From the NCBI RefSeq assembly GCF_035917275.1, contig NZ_CP108508.1, positions 1,054,001 through 1,118,000 of the forward strand: a stretch of 64,000 nt of DNA, given 5' to 3'. This DNA comes from Streptomyces sp. NBC_01237 (GTDB taxonomy: Bacteria > Actinomycetota > Actinomycetes > Streptomycetales > Streptomycetaceae). The notes beneath the pieces are model-generated. The model was given only the letters and a program-made list of their open reading frames with translations, made no database searches and was not told where the DNA came from. The position numbers were made by a program, and so were the translations under genes. Positions within the stretch are counted from its first letter, which is position 1. Each line of letters starts with the position of its first letter. Of the stretch, positions 25,162 to 33,555 are shown piece after piece.

Positions 25162-25947
25162 TCAGATGAACTTCTGGCCCGCGAGGAACTCGGCCAGCCG
25201 CCTGCCGCCCTCGCCCTCGTCCTTCACGATCGTGCCCGCCGTACGCGCCGGACGCTCGGCCACCGCGTCCACCACCGTCCACGCACCCGCCAGACCGACC
25301 TCACCCGCATCGATCCCCAGATCATCCAGATCCAGCGACTCGACCGGCTTCTTCTTCGCCGCCATGATCCCCTTGAACGACGGATACCGCGCCTCGCCCG
25401 ACTGGTCCGTCACCGACACCACCGCCGGCAACGACGCCTCCAGCACCTCACTGGCCGTGTCACCGTCCCGCCGCCCCGTCACCACACCACCGGCCACCGA
25501 CACCTCCGACAGCAACGACACCTGAGCCACCCCCAGCCGCTCCGCGAGCAACGCCGGCAGCACACCCATCGTGCCGTCCGTCGACGCCATCCCGCAGATC
25601 ACCAGATCGAACCCGGCACCCCCGACCGCCTTCGCCAGCACCAGCGACGTCCCCATCGCATCCGAACCGTGCAGACCGTCGTCCTCCACATGCACAGCCT
25701 TGTCCGCACCCATCGACAACGCCTTGCGCAACGCGTCCTTCGCGTCCTCGGGACCCACCGTCAGCACGGTCACCTCAGCCCCGTCCACCCCGTCCGCGAT
25801 CCGCAACGCCTGCTCGACCGCATACTCGTCCAGCTCCGACAACAGACCATCGACATCCTCACGGTCCACCGTCAGGTCATCGGCGAAACGCCGGTCACCG
25901 GTCGCGTCGGGCACATACTTCACACAGACAACGATCCTCAAGCTCAC
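25162..25947 (-). CDS. etfB: Electron transfer flavoprotein subunit beta
   Basis: 261 residues from GTG with AGGAGA 7 nt upstream. It starts MSLRIVVCVKYVPDATGDRR and has the ETF-beta signature around DLDDLGIDAGEVG and the AMP-binding loop AVGGAGFDLVICGMASTDGT. Forms the heterodimer with EtfA and binds AMP. First gene of the etfBA operon. A TATGCT hexamer on the minus strand (26001-25996) is a possible -10. Confidence 0.95.
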   Translation of the reverse strand: MSLRIVVCVKYVPDATGDRRFADDLTVDREDVDGLLSELDEYAVEQALRIADGVDGAEVTVLTVGPEDAKDALRKALSMGADKAVHVEDDGLHGSDAMGTSLVLAKAVGGAGFDLVICGMASTDGTMGVLPALLAERLGVAQVSLLSEVSVAGGVVTGRRDGDTASEVLEASLPAVVSVTDQSGEARYPSFKGIMAAKKKPVESLDLDDLGIDAGEVGLAGAWTVVDAVAERPARTAGTIVKDEGEGGRRLAEFLAGQKFI

Positions 25948-26147
25948 GCCGGCTCTCCTACTGCATCGTCATTTCCGGGCTGCCTTGTTGCACGCAGCAT
26001 AGGCGCCTTATGGGGCGGTTTCCGGTCGGGGCGACCGACGCTCCGAACGAAATATTACTCGCCAGTACACCCAGAGGTTCACTCATGGGCAAGCGCTCCG
26101 CACTGTGACCTTGCCAACGTGGTCGGCCCCTGCGCCGCCTGGTGCCC

Positions 26148-26654
26148 TCAGTCTCGCAGAGCCGTGAATCGCCCCTGGTGGTAGACCAGCGGACGGCCGC
26201 CTCCGGCCGGATCGCCGACCACGGCTTGGGCGATGACGATGCGGTGGTCCCCCGCCGGAATACGGTCCACCACGCGGCAGACCAGCCAGGCCGGCACCCC
26301 GTCCAGAAGCGGTACGCCCTCGGGGCCCTCACGCCAGTCCGTCGCCGGGCCGAACCGGTCGGCGCCACTGCGGGCGAACCTGGCGGCCAGCTCCTCCTGG
26401 TGCTCGCCGAGTATGTGGACTCCGATGTGCTCGGCGTCGGCGATCACCGGCCAGCTGGAGGAGGAGGTACCCACACCGAACGAGATGAGCGGCGGCTCGG
26501 CGGCGACGGAGTTGAGCGAGGTGGCGGTGAAGCCGACCGGGCCGTCACCGGCCGCGGTGATCACGGCGACGCCTGCGGCGTGCTGCCTGAAGACGGAGCG
26601 GAGAAGGCCGGGCGAAGCCGTCCGGGCGGTGGCGAGATCGGGTGTGGCCGTCAT
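26148..26654 (-). CDS. Flavin reductase family protein
   Basis: 168 residues; ATG 26654 with AAGGA 8 nt upstream. It has the split-barrel FMN-binding fold: LLRSVFRQHAAGVAVITAAG, the flavin-contacting GFTATSLNSVAAEPPLISFG, and the closing VYHQGRFTAL. Members supply reduced flavin to two-component monooxygenases or act directly as oxidoreductases. A Cys leader peptide ends 43 nt upstream in the same transcript, which suggests a link to sulfur metabolism, for example sulfonate desulfonation. No partner monooxygenase is encoded next to it. Confidence 0.88.
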   Translation of the reverse strand: MTATPDLATARTASPGLLRSVFRQHAAGVAVITAAGDGPVGFTATSLNSVAAEPPLISFGVGTSSSSWPVIADAEHIGVHILGEHQEELAARFARSGADRFGPATDWREGPEGVPLLDGVPAWLVCRVVDRIPAGDHRIVIAQAVVGDPAGGGRPLVYHQGRFTALRD

Positions 26655-26697
26655 GGAGGTGTCCTTCTGCGGGAGTGGCGTACATGACCGTGGTTGC

Positions 26698-26778
26698 TCA
26701 GGCACCCGGACAGCGCGCACTCGCGTTGCGTGCGAGGTCCACATGGACCCGCCCGTAGAGAAGGAGTTCTGGCGGCAT
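26698..26778 (-). CDS. Cys-type leader peptide upstream of flavin reductase
   Basis: 26 residues, MPPELLLYGRVHVDLARNAS then ARCPGA. It carries the R-x-HVDL-x-R-x-x-S-x-x-C pattern of actinobacterial leader peptides found before sulfur assimilation genes. Those are thought to sense cysteine supply through ribosome stalling. The only Cys codon is TGT, the rare one in this genome. No Shine-Dalgarno is present, but a promoter is placed so that transcription would begin at the ATG. It ends 43 nt before the flavin reductase start. Confidence 0.75.
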   Translation of the reverse strand: MPPELLLYGRVHVDLARNASARCPGA

Positions 26779-26784
26779 AGCGTC

Positions 26785-26813
26785 AGACTGACGATGCGGA
26801 TGGCTGAGGTCAA
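26785..26813 (-). promoter_or_regulatory. Promoter placed for leaderless expression of the leader peptide
   Basis: TTGACC (26813-26808), 17-bp spacer, CAGTCT (26790-26785), then 6 nt to the ATG at 26778, so the transcript would start at the A of the start codon. Confidence 0.6.
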
Positions 26814-26897
26814 GGGCGTTCCGCAATGTGGGAGATGCCTCACGGTCCGTCATGTGCCCTCCCCACGCAACAATGGCTCCGCATCCCTGTCCCTCTC

Positions 26898-27224
26898 TCA
26901 CATGGCCCGGCCCAGTGCCGCCACCACGTCGACGGTGCGTGGCTGCCCGGTGGCCCGGCGGACGACCTCTCCGTGCGCGTCGAGCACCAGGACGGTCGGC
27001 GTACTGCTGATGTCCAGCTGCCTCACGAGAGTGAGATGCGCCTCCGCGTCGATCTCGATGTGGGCGACCCCCTCGACCATTCCGGCCACCTCCGCGAGCG
27101 TGCGGCGGGTGGCCCGGCAGGGCTGGCAGAAGGCGCTGGAGAACTGGACGAGGGTGGCCCGATCCCCCAGTTCCGCGCCGAGTTGGGACGCGTCGAGCCT
27201 GTCGCTGCCTGCCTGCACGTCCAC
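26898..27224 (-). CDS. Thioredoxin family protein with CQPC active site
   Basis: 108 residues from GTG with a strong AGGAGG. Thioredoxin fold: ATLVQFSSAFCQPCRATRRT carries the redox motif CQPC in place of the canonical CGPC, and the cis-Pro loop is SSTPTVLVLD. Cytosolic, without signal peptide. The Gly-to-Gln change alters redox potential relative to classic thioredoxins. The gene lies upstream of the leader peptide on the same strand, but the leader has its own promoter, so they are probably separate units. Confidence 0.88.
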   Translation of the reverse strand: MDVQAGSDRLDASQLGAELGDRATLVQFSSAFCQPCRATRRTLAEVAGMVEGVAHIEIDAEAHLTLVRQLDISSTPTVLVLDAHGEVVRRATGQPRTVDVVAALGRAM

Positions 27225-27290
27225 TTCCGGCCTCCTGTCAGAGCTCTACGCAAAGACTCAGCACCGGCCGGCGGCAGGACATTCCCGCTC

Positions 27291-27307
27291 TTCTCACGTG
27301 ACGAGAA
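27291..27307. promoter_or_regulatory. Inverted repeat in divergent promoter region
   Basis: TTCTC-ACGTGAC-GAGAA between the thioredoxin gene and the acyltransferase gene. The arms are short, so it is only a candidate operator. The rest of the 218-nt gap shows no clear promoter. Confidence 0.3.
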
Positions 27308-27442
27308 TCTCGCGCCCCGCACCCGCCGGGACTGGCCACCACGTCGCGCATGGGGCACCATCGCCACAATGCCGAAAACCTACGGCTGCGTAACTTCCGC
27401 CGGGAGAACCCTCCTCAGGCGCTGAAGAAGGGTCTTCTCCAG

Positions 27443-28165
27443 ATGGCAGAACTCGTCTATCGGCCGGTCATCGGCGCCGCTCGCACTTTGTTCAAGGCGC
27501 TGGACCTGAAGATCGACACTCAGGGTTCGGAGCACATCCCGAAGACCGGCGGTGCGGTACTGGTCAGCAATCACATCAGCTATCTGGACTTCATCTTCAC
27601 GGGTCTCGGCGCCCTGCCGCAGAAGCGGCTCGTCCGGTTCATGGCGAAGGAATCGGTCTTCCGGCACCGGATCTCCGGCCCGCTGATGCGCGGGATGAAG
27701 CACATCCCGGTCGACCGGAACCAGGGTGAGGACGCGTACGCGCACGCGCTCGAATCGCTGCGGTCCGGTGAGATCGTCGGTGTGTTCCCCGAGGCGACCA
27801 TCTCGCAGTCGTTCACGCTCAAGAGCTTCAAGTCGGGCGCCGCACGGCTGGCCCAGGAAGCCGGCGTACCGCTGATCCCGATGGCCCTGTGGGGTACACA
27901 GCGGCTCTGGACCAAGGGACGGCCGCGCAATTTCCGGCGCAGCCACATCCCGGTCACCATCCGGGTCGGGGAGCCGATGGAGGCGCCCGCCGACCAGTAC
28001 GCCGGTGCGATCACCCGACGGCTGCGCGAGCGGGTCCAGGAGCTCCTCGAAGCGGCGCAGCGGGCCTATCCGGTGCGCCCGAAGGACGCGAGCGACACCT
28101 GGTGGGTACCCGCCCATCTCGGCGGTACGGCTCCGACGCCCGCCGAGGTGCGCGAGCTCGGCTGA
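27443..28165 (+). CDS. Lysophospholipid acyltransferase family protein (PlsC-like)
   Basis: 240 residues from ATG 27443. Acyltransferase motif I NHISYLD (NHx4D) is intact at about residue 42; motif II is around FMAKESVFRHR and KHIPVDRN; motif III reads FPEATIS where FPEGT is usual, so the Gly is replaced by Ala. The later RLAQEAGVPLIPMALWG block is typical. Predicted to transfer a fatty acyl group to a lysophospholipid or glycerol-phosphate acceptor at the inner membrane face. Convergent with the aldolase operon, separated by a strong terminator. Confidence 0.88.
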   Translation: MAELVYRPVIGAARTLFKALDLKIDTQGSEHIPKTGGAVLVSNHISYLDFIFTGLGALPQKRLVRFMAKESVFRHRISGPLMRGMKHIPVDRNQGEDAYAHALESLRSGEIVGVFPEATISQSFTLKSFKSGAARLAQEAGVPLIPMALWGTQRLWTKGRPRNFRRSHIPVTIRVGEPMEAPADQYAGAITRRLRERVQELLEAAQRAYPVRPKDASDTWWVPAHLGGTAPTPAEVRELG

Positions 28166-28356
28166 CCCGGCCCGGCGCGGCCCCGGCGGGGGAAACGTCA
28201 CTCCGGCGCGTGGACGGTGATCCACGCACCGGGGCCCGGCCTGTCCAGCGGCTCGGCGAGTTCGGCGCCTGCGGCTTCGAGCTCGCCGGTCGGCGCGGGG
28301 GCGAGGGCAAAGACCGGCGGGACGTGCCGCATCAGTTCCTGCCCGGAAACGCACGC

Positions 28357-28398
28357 ATGCGGCCGACCGGAGATCAACTGATCTCCGGTCGGCCGCAT
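28357..28398. terminator. Strong bidirectional terminator hairpin
   Basis: Perfect 20-bp arms (28357-28376 and 28379-28398) with only AC between them, beginning ATGCGGCCGACC on both strands. It lies between the convergent acyltransferase and threonine aldolase genes and serves both. Confidence 0.85.
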
Positions 28399-28436
28399 AT
28401 CCCTACGAACCCGGGTGTGCGTGAGGGGCGGGGGTG

Positions 28437-29516
28437 CTACTTCGCCATCTCTTCCTTGAGCGCCTGCAGGAACGCGTCGACGTCGTCCTCGGTGGTGTCG
28501 AAGGCGCACATCCACCGGACGTCACCGGCGGTCTCGTCCCAGAAGTAGAACCGGAAGCGCTTCTGCAGCCGCTCGCTGACGTCGTGCGGCAGCCGCGCGA
28601 AGACGGCGTTGGCCTGGACGGGATACAGGATCTCCACCCCGTCGACCGTCCTGACCCCGTCGGCGAGCCGCTGCGCCATCGCGTTGGCGTGGCGGGCGTT
28701 GCGCAGCCAGAGGTCACGCGCGAGCAGCGCCTCCAGTTGCACGGAGACGAAGCGCATCTTGGAGGCGAGCTGCATCGACAGCTTGCGCAGGTGCTTCATC
28801 GCACGGACCGAGTCGGGGTTGAGCACGACGACGGCCTCGCCGAAGAGGGCACCGTTCTTCGTGCCGCCGAAGGACAGCACATCGACGCCGACGGTGTTGG
28901 TGAACGTACGCATCGGTACGTCCAGCGACGCGGCGGCGTTGGCTATCCGGGCGCCGTCGAGGTGCACCTTCATGCCGCGCTCATGGGCGTGGTCGCAGAT
29001 CGCGCGGATCTCGTCCGGCGTGTAGACCGTGCCCAGCTCGGTGTTCTGGGTGATCGAGACGACCTGCGGCATCGCCCGGTGCTCGTCGTCCCAGCCGAAC
29101 GCCTGCCGGTCGATGAGCTCGGGTGTCAGCTTGCCGTCCGGGGTCGGCACGGTGAGCAGCTTCAGGCCGCCCATCCGTTCCGGGGCGCCGCCCTCGTCCA
29201 CGTTGATGTGCGCGGACTCGGCGCAGATCACGGCGCCCCAGCGGTCGGTCAGCGCCTGGAGGGCGACGACGTTGGCTCCGGTGCCGTTGAAGACCGGGAA
29301 CGCTTCGGCGGTGGCCCCGAAGTGGCTGTGCATGACCCGCTGGAGATGGCCGGTGTAGTCGTCCTCGCCGTAGGCGACCTGGTGGCCGCCGTTGGCGAGG
29401 GCGAGGGCCGCCATGACCTCCGGGTGCGCGCCCGCGTAGTTGTCGCTGGCGAAGCCGCGCACCTGCGGGTCGTGATGACGTCGAGCGTCGGTCCTTACGG
29501 TTGCGGGGTCAGCCAC
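28437..29516 (-). CDS. Low-specificity L-threonine aldolase family protein
   Basis: 359 residues from GTG 29516, which overlaps the end of the SDR gene by 22 nt; no ATG exists before the conserved start QVRGFASDNYAGAHPEVMAA. Fold-type I PLP enzyme: PLP lysine in LSFGGTKNGALFGEA (about residue 205), Asp/Arg of the cofactor pocket in KVHLDGARIANAA, and the usual His in AESAHINVDEGG. Splits threonine or other beta-hydroxy amino acids into glycine and an aldehyde. Last gene of a DUF6421-SDR-aldolase operon. The pairing with an SDR suggests that hydroxy amino acids or their aldehydes are the true substrates. Confidence 0.9.
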   Translation of the reverse strand: MADPATVRTDARRHHDPQVRGFASDNYAGAHPEVMAALALANGGHQVAYGEDDYTGHLQRVMHSHFGATAEAFPVFNGTGANVVALQALTDRWGAVICAESAHINVDEGGAPERMGGLKLLTVPTPDGKLTPELIDRQAFGWDDEHRAMPQVVSITQNTELGTVYTPDEIRAICDHAHERGMKVHLDGARIANAAASLDVPMRTFTNTVGVDVLSFGGTKNGALFGEAVVVLNPDSVRAMKHLRKLSMQLASKMRFVSVQLEALLARDLWLRNARHANAMAQRLADGVRTVDGVEILYPVQANAVFARLPHDVSERLQKRFRFYFWDETAGDVRWMCAFDTTEDDVDAFLQALKEEMAK

Positions 29517-30262
29517 AGGCGCTTTCCGTTCACTTCTGCGGCGGGCTTGTCCCAGACGCCGGCGATGGCCTCGGCCAGCTCCTTGACGTCGGTGTAGCCC
29601 GCGAACTTCGCATTCGGGCGCTCGGCGCGCATCGCGTCGTGCACCAGTGCCTTGATGACCAGGATCGCAGCCGCGGTCTTCGGCCCCTCGTCGCCCCCCG
29701 CCCTGCGGAAGGCGTCGCCCAGCGCGAGCGTCCATGCCTCGGCCGCGGCCTTGGCCGACGCGTAGGCGGCGTTGCCCGCGGTGGGCTTGCTCGCCCCGGC
29801 CGCGCTGATCAGCACGTAGCGGCCCCGGTCGCTGCGCTGCAGCCCTTCATGGAAGGCGAGCGAGGTGGACTGGACCGTGCGGATCAGGAGCTTTTCCAGC
29901 ACGTCCCAGTCGGCCAGCTCGGTCTCACCGAAGGAGGCGCTGCCGCGCCAGCCGCCGACGAGGTGGACCAGGCCGTCGATCCGGCCGAACTCCTTCTCGG
30001 TCCTGGCCGCCCACTCCCGGGCTGCGGCCAGGTCGAGCAGATCCACGGTGTCGCCGGTGACGGTCGCGCCGCCGTGGGCGTACCTCGCCGCGTCGACCGC
30101 CTCGGCGAGCCGCTCGGGGTGGGCGTCGGACGCGACGACGGTCGCGCCCGCCTCGGCGAGCCGCAGCAGCGTCGCCCGGCCCGCGGGTCCCGCCGCTCCG
30201 GCCACCGCGACCACGGCGCCTTCGAGCGCACCGCTCCCATTGGCCCTACCGGTTCCGTTCAT
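29495..30262 (-). CDS. SDR family NAD(P)-dependent oxidoreductase
   Basis: 255 residues. ATG 30262 has GAGGAGG 8 nt upstream; an alternative GTG at 30292 overlaps the preceding stop as GTGA. The cofactor loop is atypical: AGAAGPAGRATLLRLAEAGA instead of TGxxxGxG. The catalytic Ser is in YVLISAAGASKP and the Tyr/Lys pair in NAAYASAKAAAEAW. Middle gene of the DUF6421-SDR-aldolase operon, translationally close to both neighbours. The substrate is unknown. Confidence 0.9.
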   Translation of the reverse strand: MNGTGRANGSGALEGAVVAVAGAAGPAGRATLLRLAEAGATVVASDAHPERLAEAVDAARYAHGGATVTGDTVDLLDLAAAREWAARTEKEFGRIDGLVHLVGGWRGSASFGETELADWDVLEKLLIRTVQSTSLAFHEGLQRSDRGRYVLISAAGASKPTAGNAAYASAKAAAEAWTLALGDAFRRAGGDEGPKTAAAILVIKALVHDAMRAERPNAKFAGYTDVKELAEAIAGVWDKPAAEVNGKRLWLTPQP

Positions 30263-30288
30263 GGCCACCGCCTCCTCGGCACGAGCGC

Positions 30289-31686
30289 TCACGCGGCTGC
30301 CTGCTCGGCATTCGTCGCGGTGATCCCCTTGGTGGAGGCGATCACGTTCTTCAGTTTCTTGGACAGCGCCTCATAGAACATGCTGAGGGGAAACTCGTCC
30401 GGAAGCACGTCGTCGACGAGCTTGCGCGGCGGCTGGGCGAGGTCCAGGGCGTCCGGACCCTTGGCCCAGCGGGAGCCGGGGTGCGGGGCGAGATAGGTCG
30501 CGACCAGGTCGTACGCGGCGAACCAGTGGACCAGCTTGGGGCGGTCGATGCCGTCGCGGTAGAGCTTCTCGATCTCGGCACAGAGCTGGTTGGTGACCTG
30601 CGGGGCCCGCTCCCAGTCGATCTTCAGGGTGTTGTCGGTCCAGCGGACGACGTCGTGCTTGTGGAGGTAGGCGAAGAGCAGCTGGCCGCCCAGGCCGTCG
30701 TAGTTGCGGACGCGCTCACCGGTGACGGGGAACCGGAACATCCGGTCGAACAGCACGGCGTACTGCACGTCCCGCCCCTGGCCGAAGCCGTCGGCCTCCA
30801 GCTTCACGGCCTCCTTGAAGGCGGTGAGATCGCAGCGCAGCTCCTCCAGGCCGTACATCCAGAACGGCTGCCGCTGCTTGATCATGAAGGGGTCGAACGG
30901 CAGGTCCCCATGGCTGTGGGTGCGGTCGTGGACCATGTCCCAGAGCACGAACGCCTGCTCGCAGCGTCGCTGGTCGCCGACCATCTCGCGGATGTCCTCG
31001 GGCAGCTCCACGCCGAGAATGTCGACGGACGCCTCGGTGACCCGGCGGAAGCGGGCGGCCTCGCGGTCGCAGAAGATGCCGCCCCAGCTGAAGCGCTCGG
31101 GGGCCTCGCGCACGGCGATGGTCTCCGGGAAGAGCACCGCGGAGTTGGTGTCGTAGCCGGCGGTGAAGTCCTCGAAGGTGATGCCGCAGAAGAGCGGGTT
31201 GTCGTAGCGGGTGGCTTCGAGGTCGGCCAGCCACTCGGGCCACACCATCCGCAGCACGACCGCTTCGAGGTTGCGGTCCGGGTTGCCGTTCTGCGTGTAC
31301 ATCGCGAAGACGACCAGGTGCTGGAGGCCGTCGACGCGGTCCTTGGCGGGCTGGAAGGCGAGCAGGGAGTCCAGGAAGTCGGGGACCCGGAAGCCGTCCG
31401 CGGCCCAGCGGCGCAGGTCCGAGACGAGGGCGCGGTGATACGCGGCGTCGTGCGGGAGCAGCGGGGCGAGCTCCTCGACCGCGCTGATCACCCGGTCGAC
31501 GGCCGCGGTGGCCGTCGACGGCGCAGGGGCGCCCTCGGCCTCGAAGTCGATGGAGCCGTCCTTGGACTGCCAGGGCCGGATCTCCTCCACGGCATCCTTG
31601 AGCGCGGGCCAGGCCGGGTGCTCGACCACCCGCTGGGCAGTAGTTATCGCACCTTCGGCGGCGTCGTGCACAAGAATTTCCGTCAT
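30289..31686 (-). CDS. DUF6421 family protein
   Basis: 465 residues; ATG 31686 with AGGAAG. Soluble, no membrane segment. Distinctive blocks include WPEWLADLEATRYDNPLFCG, LWDMVHDRTHSHGDLPFDPF (a His-rich stretch that could bind metal), FWMYGLEELRCDLTAFKEAV and FAYLHKHDVVRWTDNTLKID. The HDRTHSHGD segment and conserved acidic residues suggest an enzyme, but I know of no assigned reaction. First gene of a three-gene operon with an SDR and a threonine aldolase, and preceded by an 8-bp inverted repeat that could be its operator. Confidence 0.85.
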   Translation of the reverse strand: MTEILVHDAAEGAITTAQRVVEHPAWPALKDAVEEIRPWQSKDGSIDFEAEGAPAPSTATAAVDRVISAVEELAPLLPHDAAYHRALVSDLRRWAADGFRVPDFLDSLLAFQPAKDRVDGLQHLVVFAMYTQNGNPDRNLEAVVLRMVWPEWLADLEATRYDNPLFCGITFEDFTAGYDTNSAVLFPETIAVREAPERFSWGGIFCDREAARFRRVTEASVDILGVELPEDIREMVGDQRRCEQAFVLWDMVHDRTHSHGDLPFDPFMIKQRQPFWMYGLEELRCDLTAFKEAVKLEADGFGQGRDVQYAVLFDRMFRFPVTGERVRNYDGLGGQLLFAYLHKHDVVRWTDNTLKIDWERAPQVTNQLCAEIEKLYRDGIDRPKLVHWFAAYDLVATYLAPHPGSRWAKGPDALDLAQPPRKLVDDVLPDEFPLSMFYEALSKKLKNVIASTKGITATNAEQAAA

Positions 31687-31717
31687 CACACTTCCTCCAC
31701 GGGAGAACCTCGCGTTA

Positions 31718-31743
31718 AGCAACCGTATCCATGTGCGGTTGCT
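31718..31743. promoter_or_regulatory. Inverted repeat upstream of the DUF6421 operon
   Basis: AGCAACCG (31718-31725) and CGGTTGCT (31736-31743), perfect 8-bp arms with a 10-nt spacer, 32 nt upstream of the DUF6421 start. A good size for a dimeric repressor site. The remaining 235 nt up to the phosphodiesterase gene show no other clear element. Confidence 0.5.
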
Positions 31744-31980
31744 CCGGACAAGTGGGCATCAGAAAATTATCCTGCCGACCCCCCATGGTCACCGTCATTT
31801 TTCCTGCGGTGAACCGCGATGACGGCTAGTTCCCCCCGCCGTGCCGGGACGGGTGGGACCGGCCCGGCACGGCGGAAGACAGTCGCCACCGGGGCCATTA
31901 CTCTCCGCAGTGCCGTAATGCCGTACAGCCCTGTGGGCAGGAGCAGCTCAGGGGGAGCCGACGACGGAAGCGAGATTGCC

Positions 31981-32664
31981 TTGACTTTTCTCACCATCGG
32001 CCACCGCGGGGTCATGGGGGTCGAACCGGAGAACACGCTGCGGTCCTTCGTCCGCGCGGAGCAGGCCGGGATGGACGCCATCGAGCTGGATCTCCATCTG
32101 AGCAAGGACGGCGCGCTCGCCGTGATGCACGATGCCGACGTGGCGCGCACCACCGACGGCAGCGGGCTGATCGCTGAGAAGACGCTGGCCGAGCTGCGCG
32201 GGCTGGACGCCGGGCAGGGCGAGCGGGTGCCCGTCTTCGAGGAGGTCCTCGACGCCGTGGGTTCACCGGTCCAGGCGGAGATCAAGGATGTCGCGGCGGC
32301 GCGCGCACTGGCCGAGGTGATGCTGCGGCGCGACCTCGCCGGCCGGGTCGAGGTGTCCTCGTTCCACGACGAGGCCGTCGCCGAGATCGCACGGCTGGTA
32401 CCGGGAGTCCGGACCGTACTCATCGCCAGCCGCTGGGGCGGTGATGTGGTGGAGCGGGCGACGGCGGTGGGCGCGGCGACACTCGCGCTGAACATCCGCC
32501 GCCTCACGCTGGAGGTCGTCGAGCGGGCGCACGGCGAGGGTCTGAAGGTGATCGGCTGGGTGGTGAACACCCAGGACCATCTGCGTCTGGTGCGCGCGCT
32601 GGGCCTGGACGGCGCGACGACCGACTTCCCGGAGATCCGCCGCGCCGGCCGGTTCACCGCCTGA
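31981..32664 (+). CDS. Glycerophosphodiester phosphodiesterase family protein
   Basis: 227 residues from TTG 31981 with a GGAAGCGAG box; the reading frame is open upstream, but similarity begins only at LTFLTIGHRGVMGVEPENTL. GDPD signature residues are present: His-Arg in GHRG, Glu in EPENT, and Glu-Asp-His in IELDLHLSKDGALAVMHDAD. Hydrolyses glycerophosphodiesters to glycerol-3-phosphate and an alcohol, with a metal ion. There is no signal peptide, so it is cytosolic, unlike secreted GlpQ. Transcribed alone. Confidence 0.88.
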   Translation: MTFLTIGHRGVMGVEPENTLRSFVRAEQAGMDAIELDLHLSKDGALAVMHDADVARTTDGSGLIAEKTLAELRGLDAGQGERVPVFEEVLDAVGSPVQAEIKDVAAARALAEVMLRRDLAGRVEVSSFHDEAVAEIARLVPGVRTVLIASRWGGDVVERATAVGAATLALNIRRLTLEVVERAHGEGLKVIGWVVNTQDHLRLVRALGLDGATTDFPEIRRAGRFTA

Positions 32665-32676
32665 GCGTCCACCGGG

Positions 32677-32691
32677 GGCCGTACCGGCCCG
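32677..32691. terminator. Short hairpin after the phosphodiesterase gene
   Basis: GGGCC-GTACC-GGCCC, 5-bp stem, 13 nt past the stop and before the convergent GNAT gene. Weak on its own. Confidence 0.3.
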
Positions 32692-32761
32692 TGACCCGTA
32701 CTCCGCAGGTCCTTGACCGGGAGCACGGGTCCGCGGGTCCGCAGGTCGGGGCGACCGGCTG

Positions 32762-33310
32762 CTACAGGCCCTTCACCAGCAGCTCGAAGGCCAGGTCCGA
32801 GCGCTGCGGGATACCGAAGCGCTCGTCGCCGTACGGGAACGGGGTGAGCTTTCCGGTACGGCGGTAGCCGCGGCGCTCGTACCAGGCGATCAGTTCCTCA
32901 CGCACGGATATCACCGTCATGTGCATCTCGCTCACGCCCCAGTCCTCCCGGACCGTGCGCTCCGCCTCGGCGATGATCTCCTTGCCGAGACCGGCGCCCT
33001 GGAGTCCGGGCCGGACGGCGAACATTCCGAAGTACGCGGCCTCGCCACGGTGTTCGAGCTGGCAGCAGGCGATGAGCGCGCCGTCGCGCTCGACCACGAG
33101 CAGTCGGCCGGAGGGTGCGGTGACGACCGCGCGCACCCCGTCCTCGTCGGTCCGCTGCCCCTGGAGGATGTCCGCCTCGGTGGTCCAGCCGGTCCGGCTG
33201 GAGTCGCCGCGGTAGGCGGACTCGATCAGGGTCACGAGAGCCGGGACATCGTCCTCGGTCGCGTCGCGGAAGGTGAGCCGGTGCGAGTCGCGGGCCGGGG
33301 CGGTGTCCAT
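32762..33310 (-). CDS. GNAT family N-acetyltransferase
   Basis: 182 residues from ATG 33310 (MDTAPARDSHRLTFRDATED). Acetyl-CoA binding motif A: YFGMFAVRPGLQGAGLGKEI with the Q/RxxGxG/A loop. Motif B: VREELIAWYERRGYRRTGKL. The typical single-domain GNAT length suggests small-molecule or protein N-terminal acetylation; the substrate is unknown. Upstream on its strand is a stretch of GCAGCAG- and AGCAGAGA-type direct repeats (about 33326-33390) with no other signal. Confidence 0.88.
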   Translation of the reverse strand: MDTAPARDSHRLTFRDATEDDVPALVTLIESAYRGDSSRTGWTTEADILQGQRTDEDGVRAVVTAPSGRLLVVERDGALIACCQLEHRGEAAYFGMFAVRPGLQGAGLGKEIIAEAERTVREDWGVSEMHMTVISVREELIAWYERRGYRRTGKLTPFPYGDERFGIPQRSDLAFELLVKGL

Positions 33311-33503
33311 GGTGGAGCTCTCCGTTTCTCTGCTTCTCTGCTGCGGAATTCCCTGCTGCTCCTCCGCTGCCGGATTCGCTGCTGCCGATGGTCCCGTACG
33401 AGACTAACCCGTCCGGAACCGCCCCCCGCAGGCCCCGGCGCACTCCCCTCGCACTTCGATGCGCCGGGTAGGACCGGTGCGGTACGGGCATCGATCAGTC
33501 GAC

Positions 33504-33519
33504 GCGACACCGGTGTCGC
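33504..33519. promoter_or_regulatory. 16-bp perfect palindrome before the DUF5134 gene
   Basis: GCGACACCGGTGTCGC, 37 nt upstream of the GTG start of the DUF5134 gene. Position and symmetry fit a dimeric repressor; the protein is unknown. Confidence 0.45.
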
Positions 33520-33555
33520 AGGTCCTGAGCGGCCTGCTCCAGGGGGAGGTGCGCT

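Noticed and set aside
28198..28331. Short minus-strand frame MRHVPPVFALAPAPTGELEA ending in VHAPE
   Set aside because: It reads somewhat like a protein tail but has no ribosome site, no recognisable family, and lies beside a terminator; possibly a gene remnant.
29517..29735. Longer N-terminus for the threonine aldolase
   Set aside because: It would overlap the SDR gene by over 200 nt with Arg-rich shadow sequence; similarity starts after GTG 29516.
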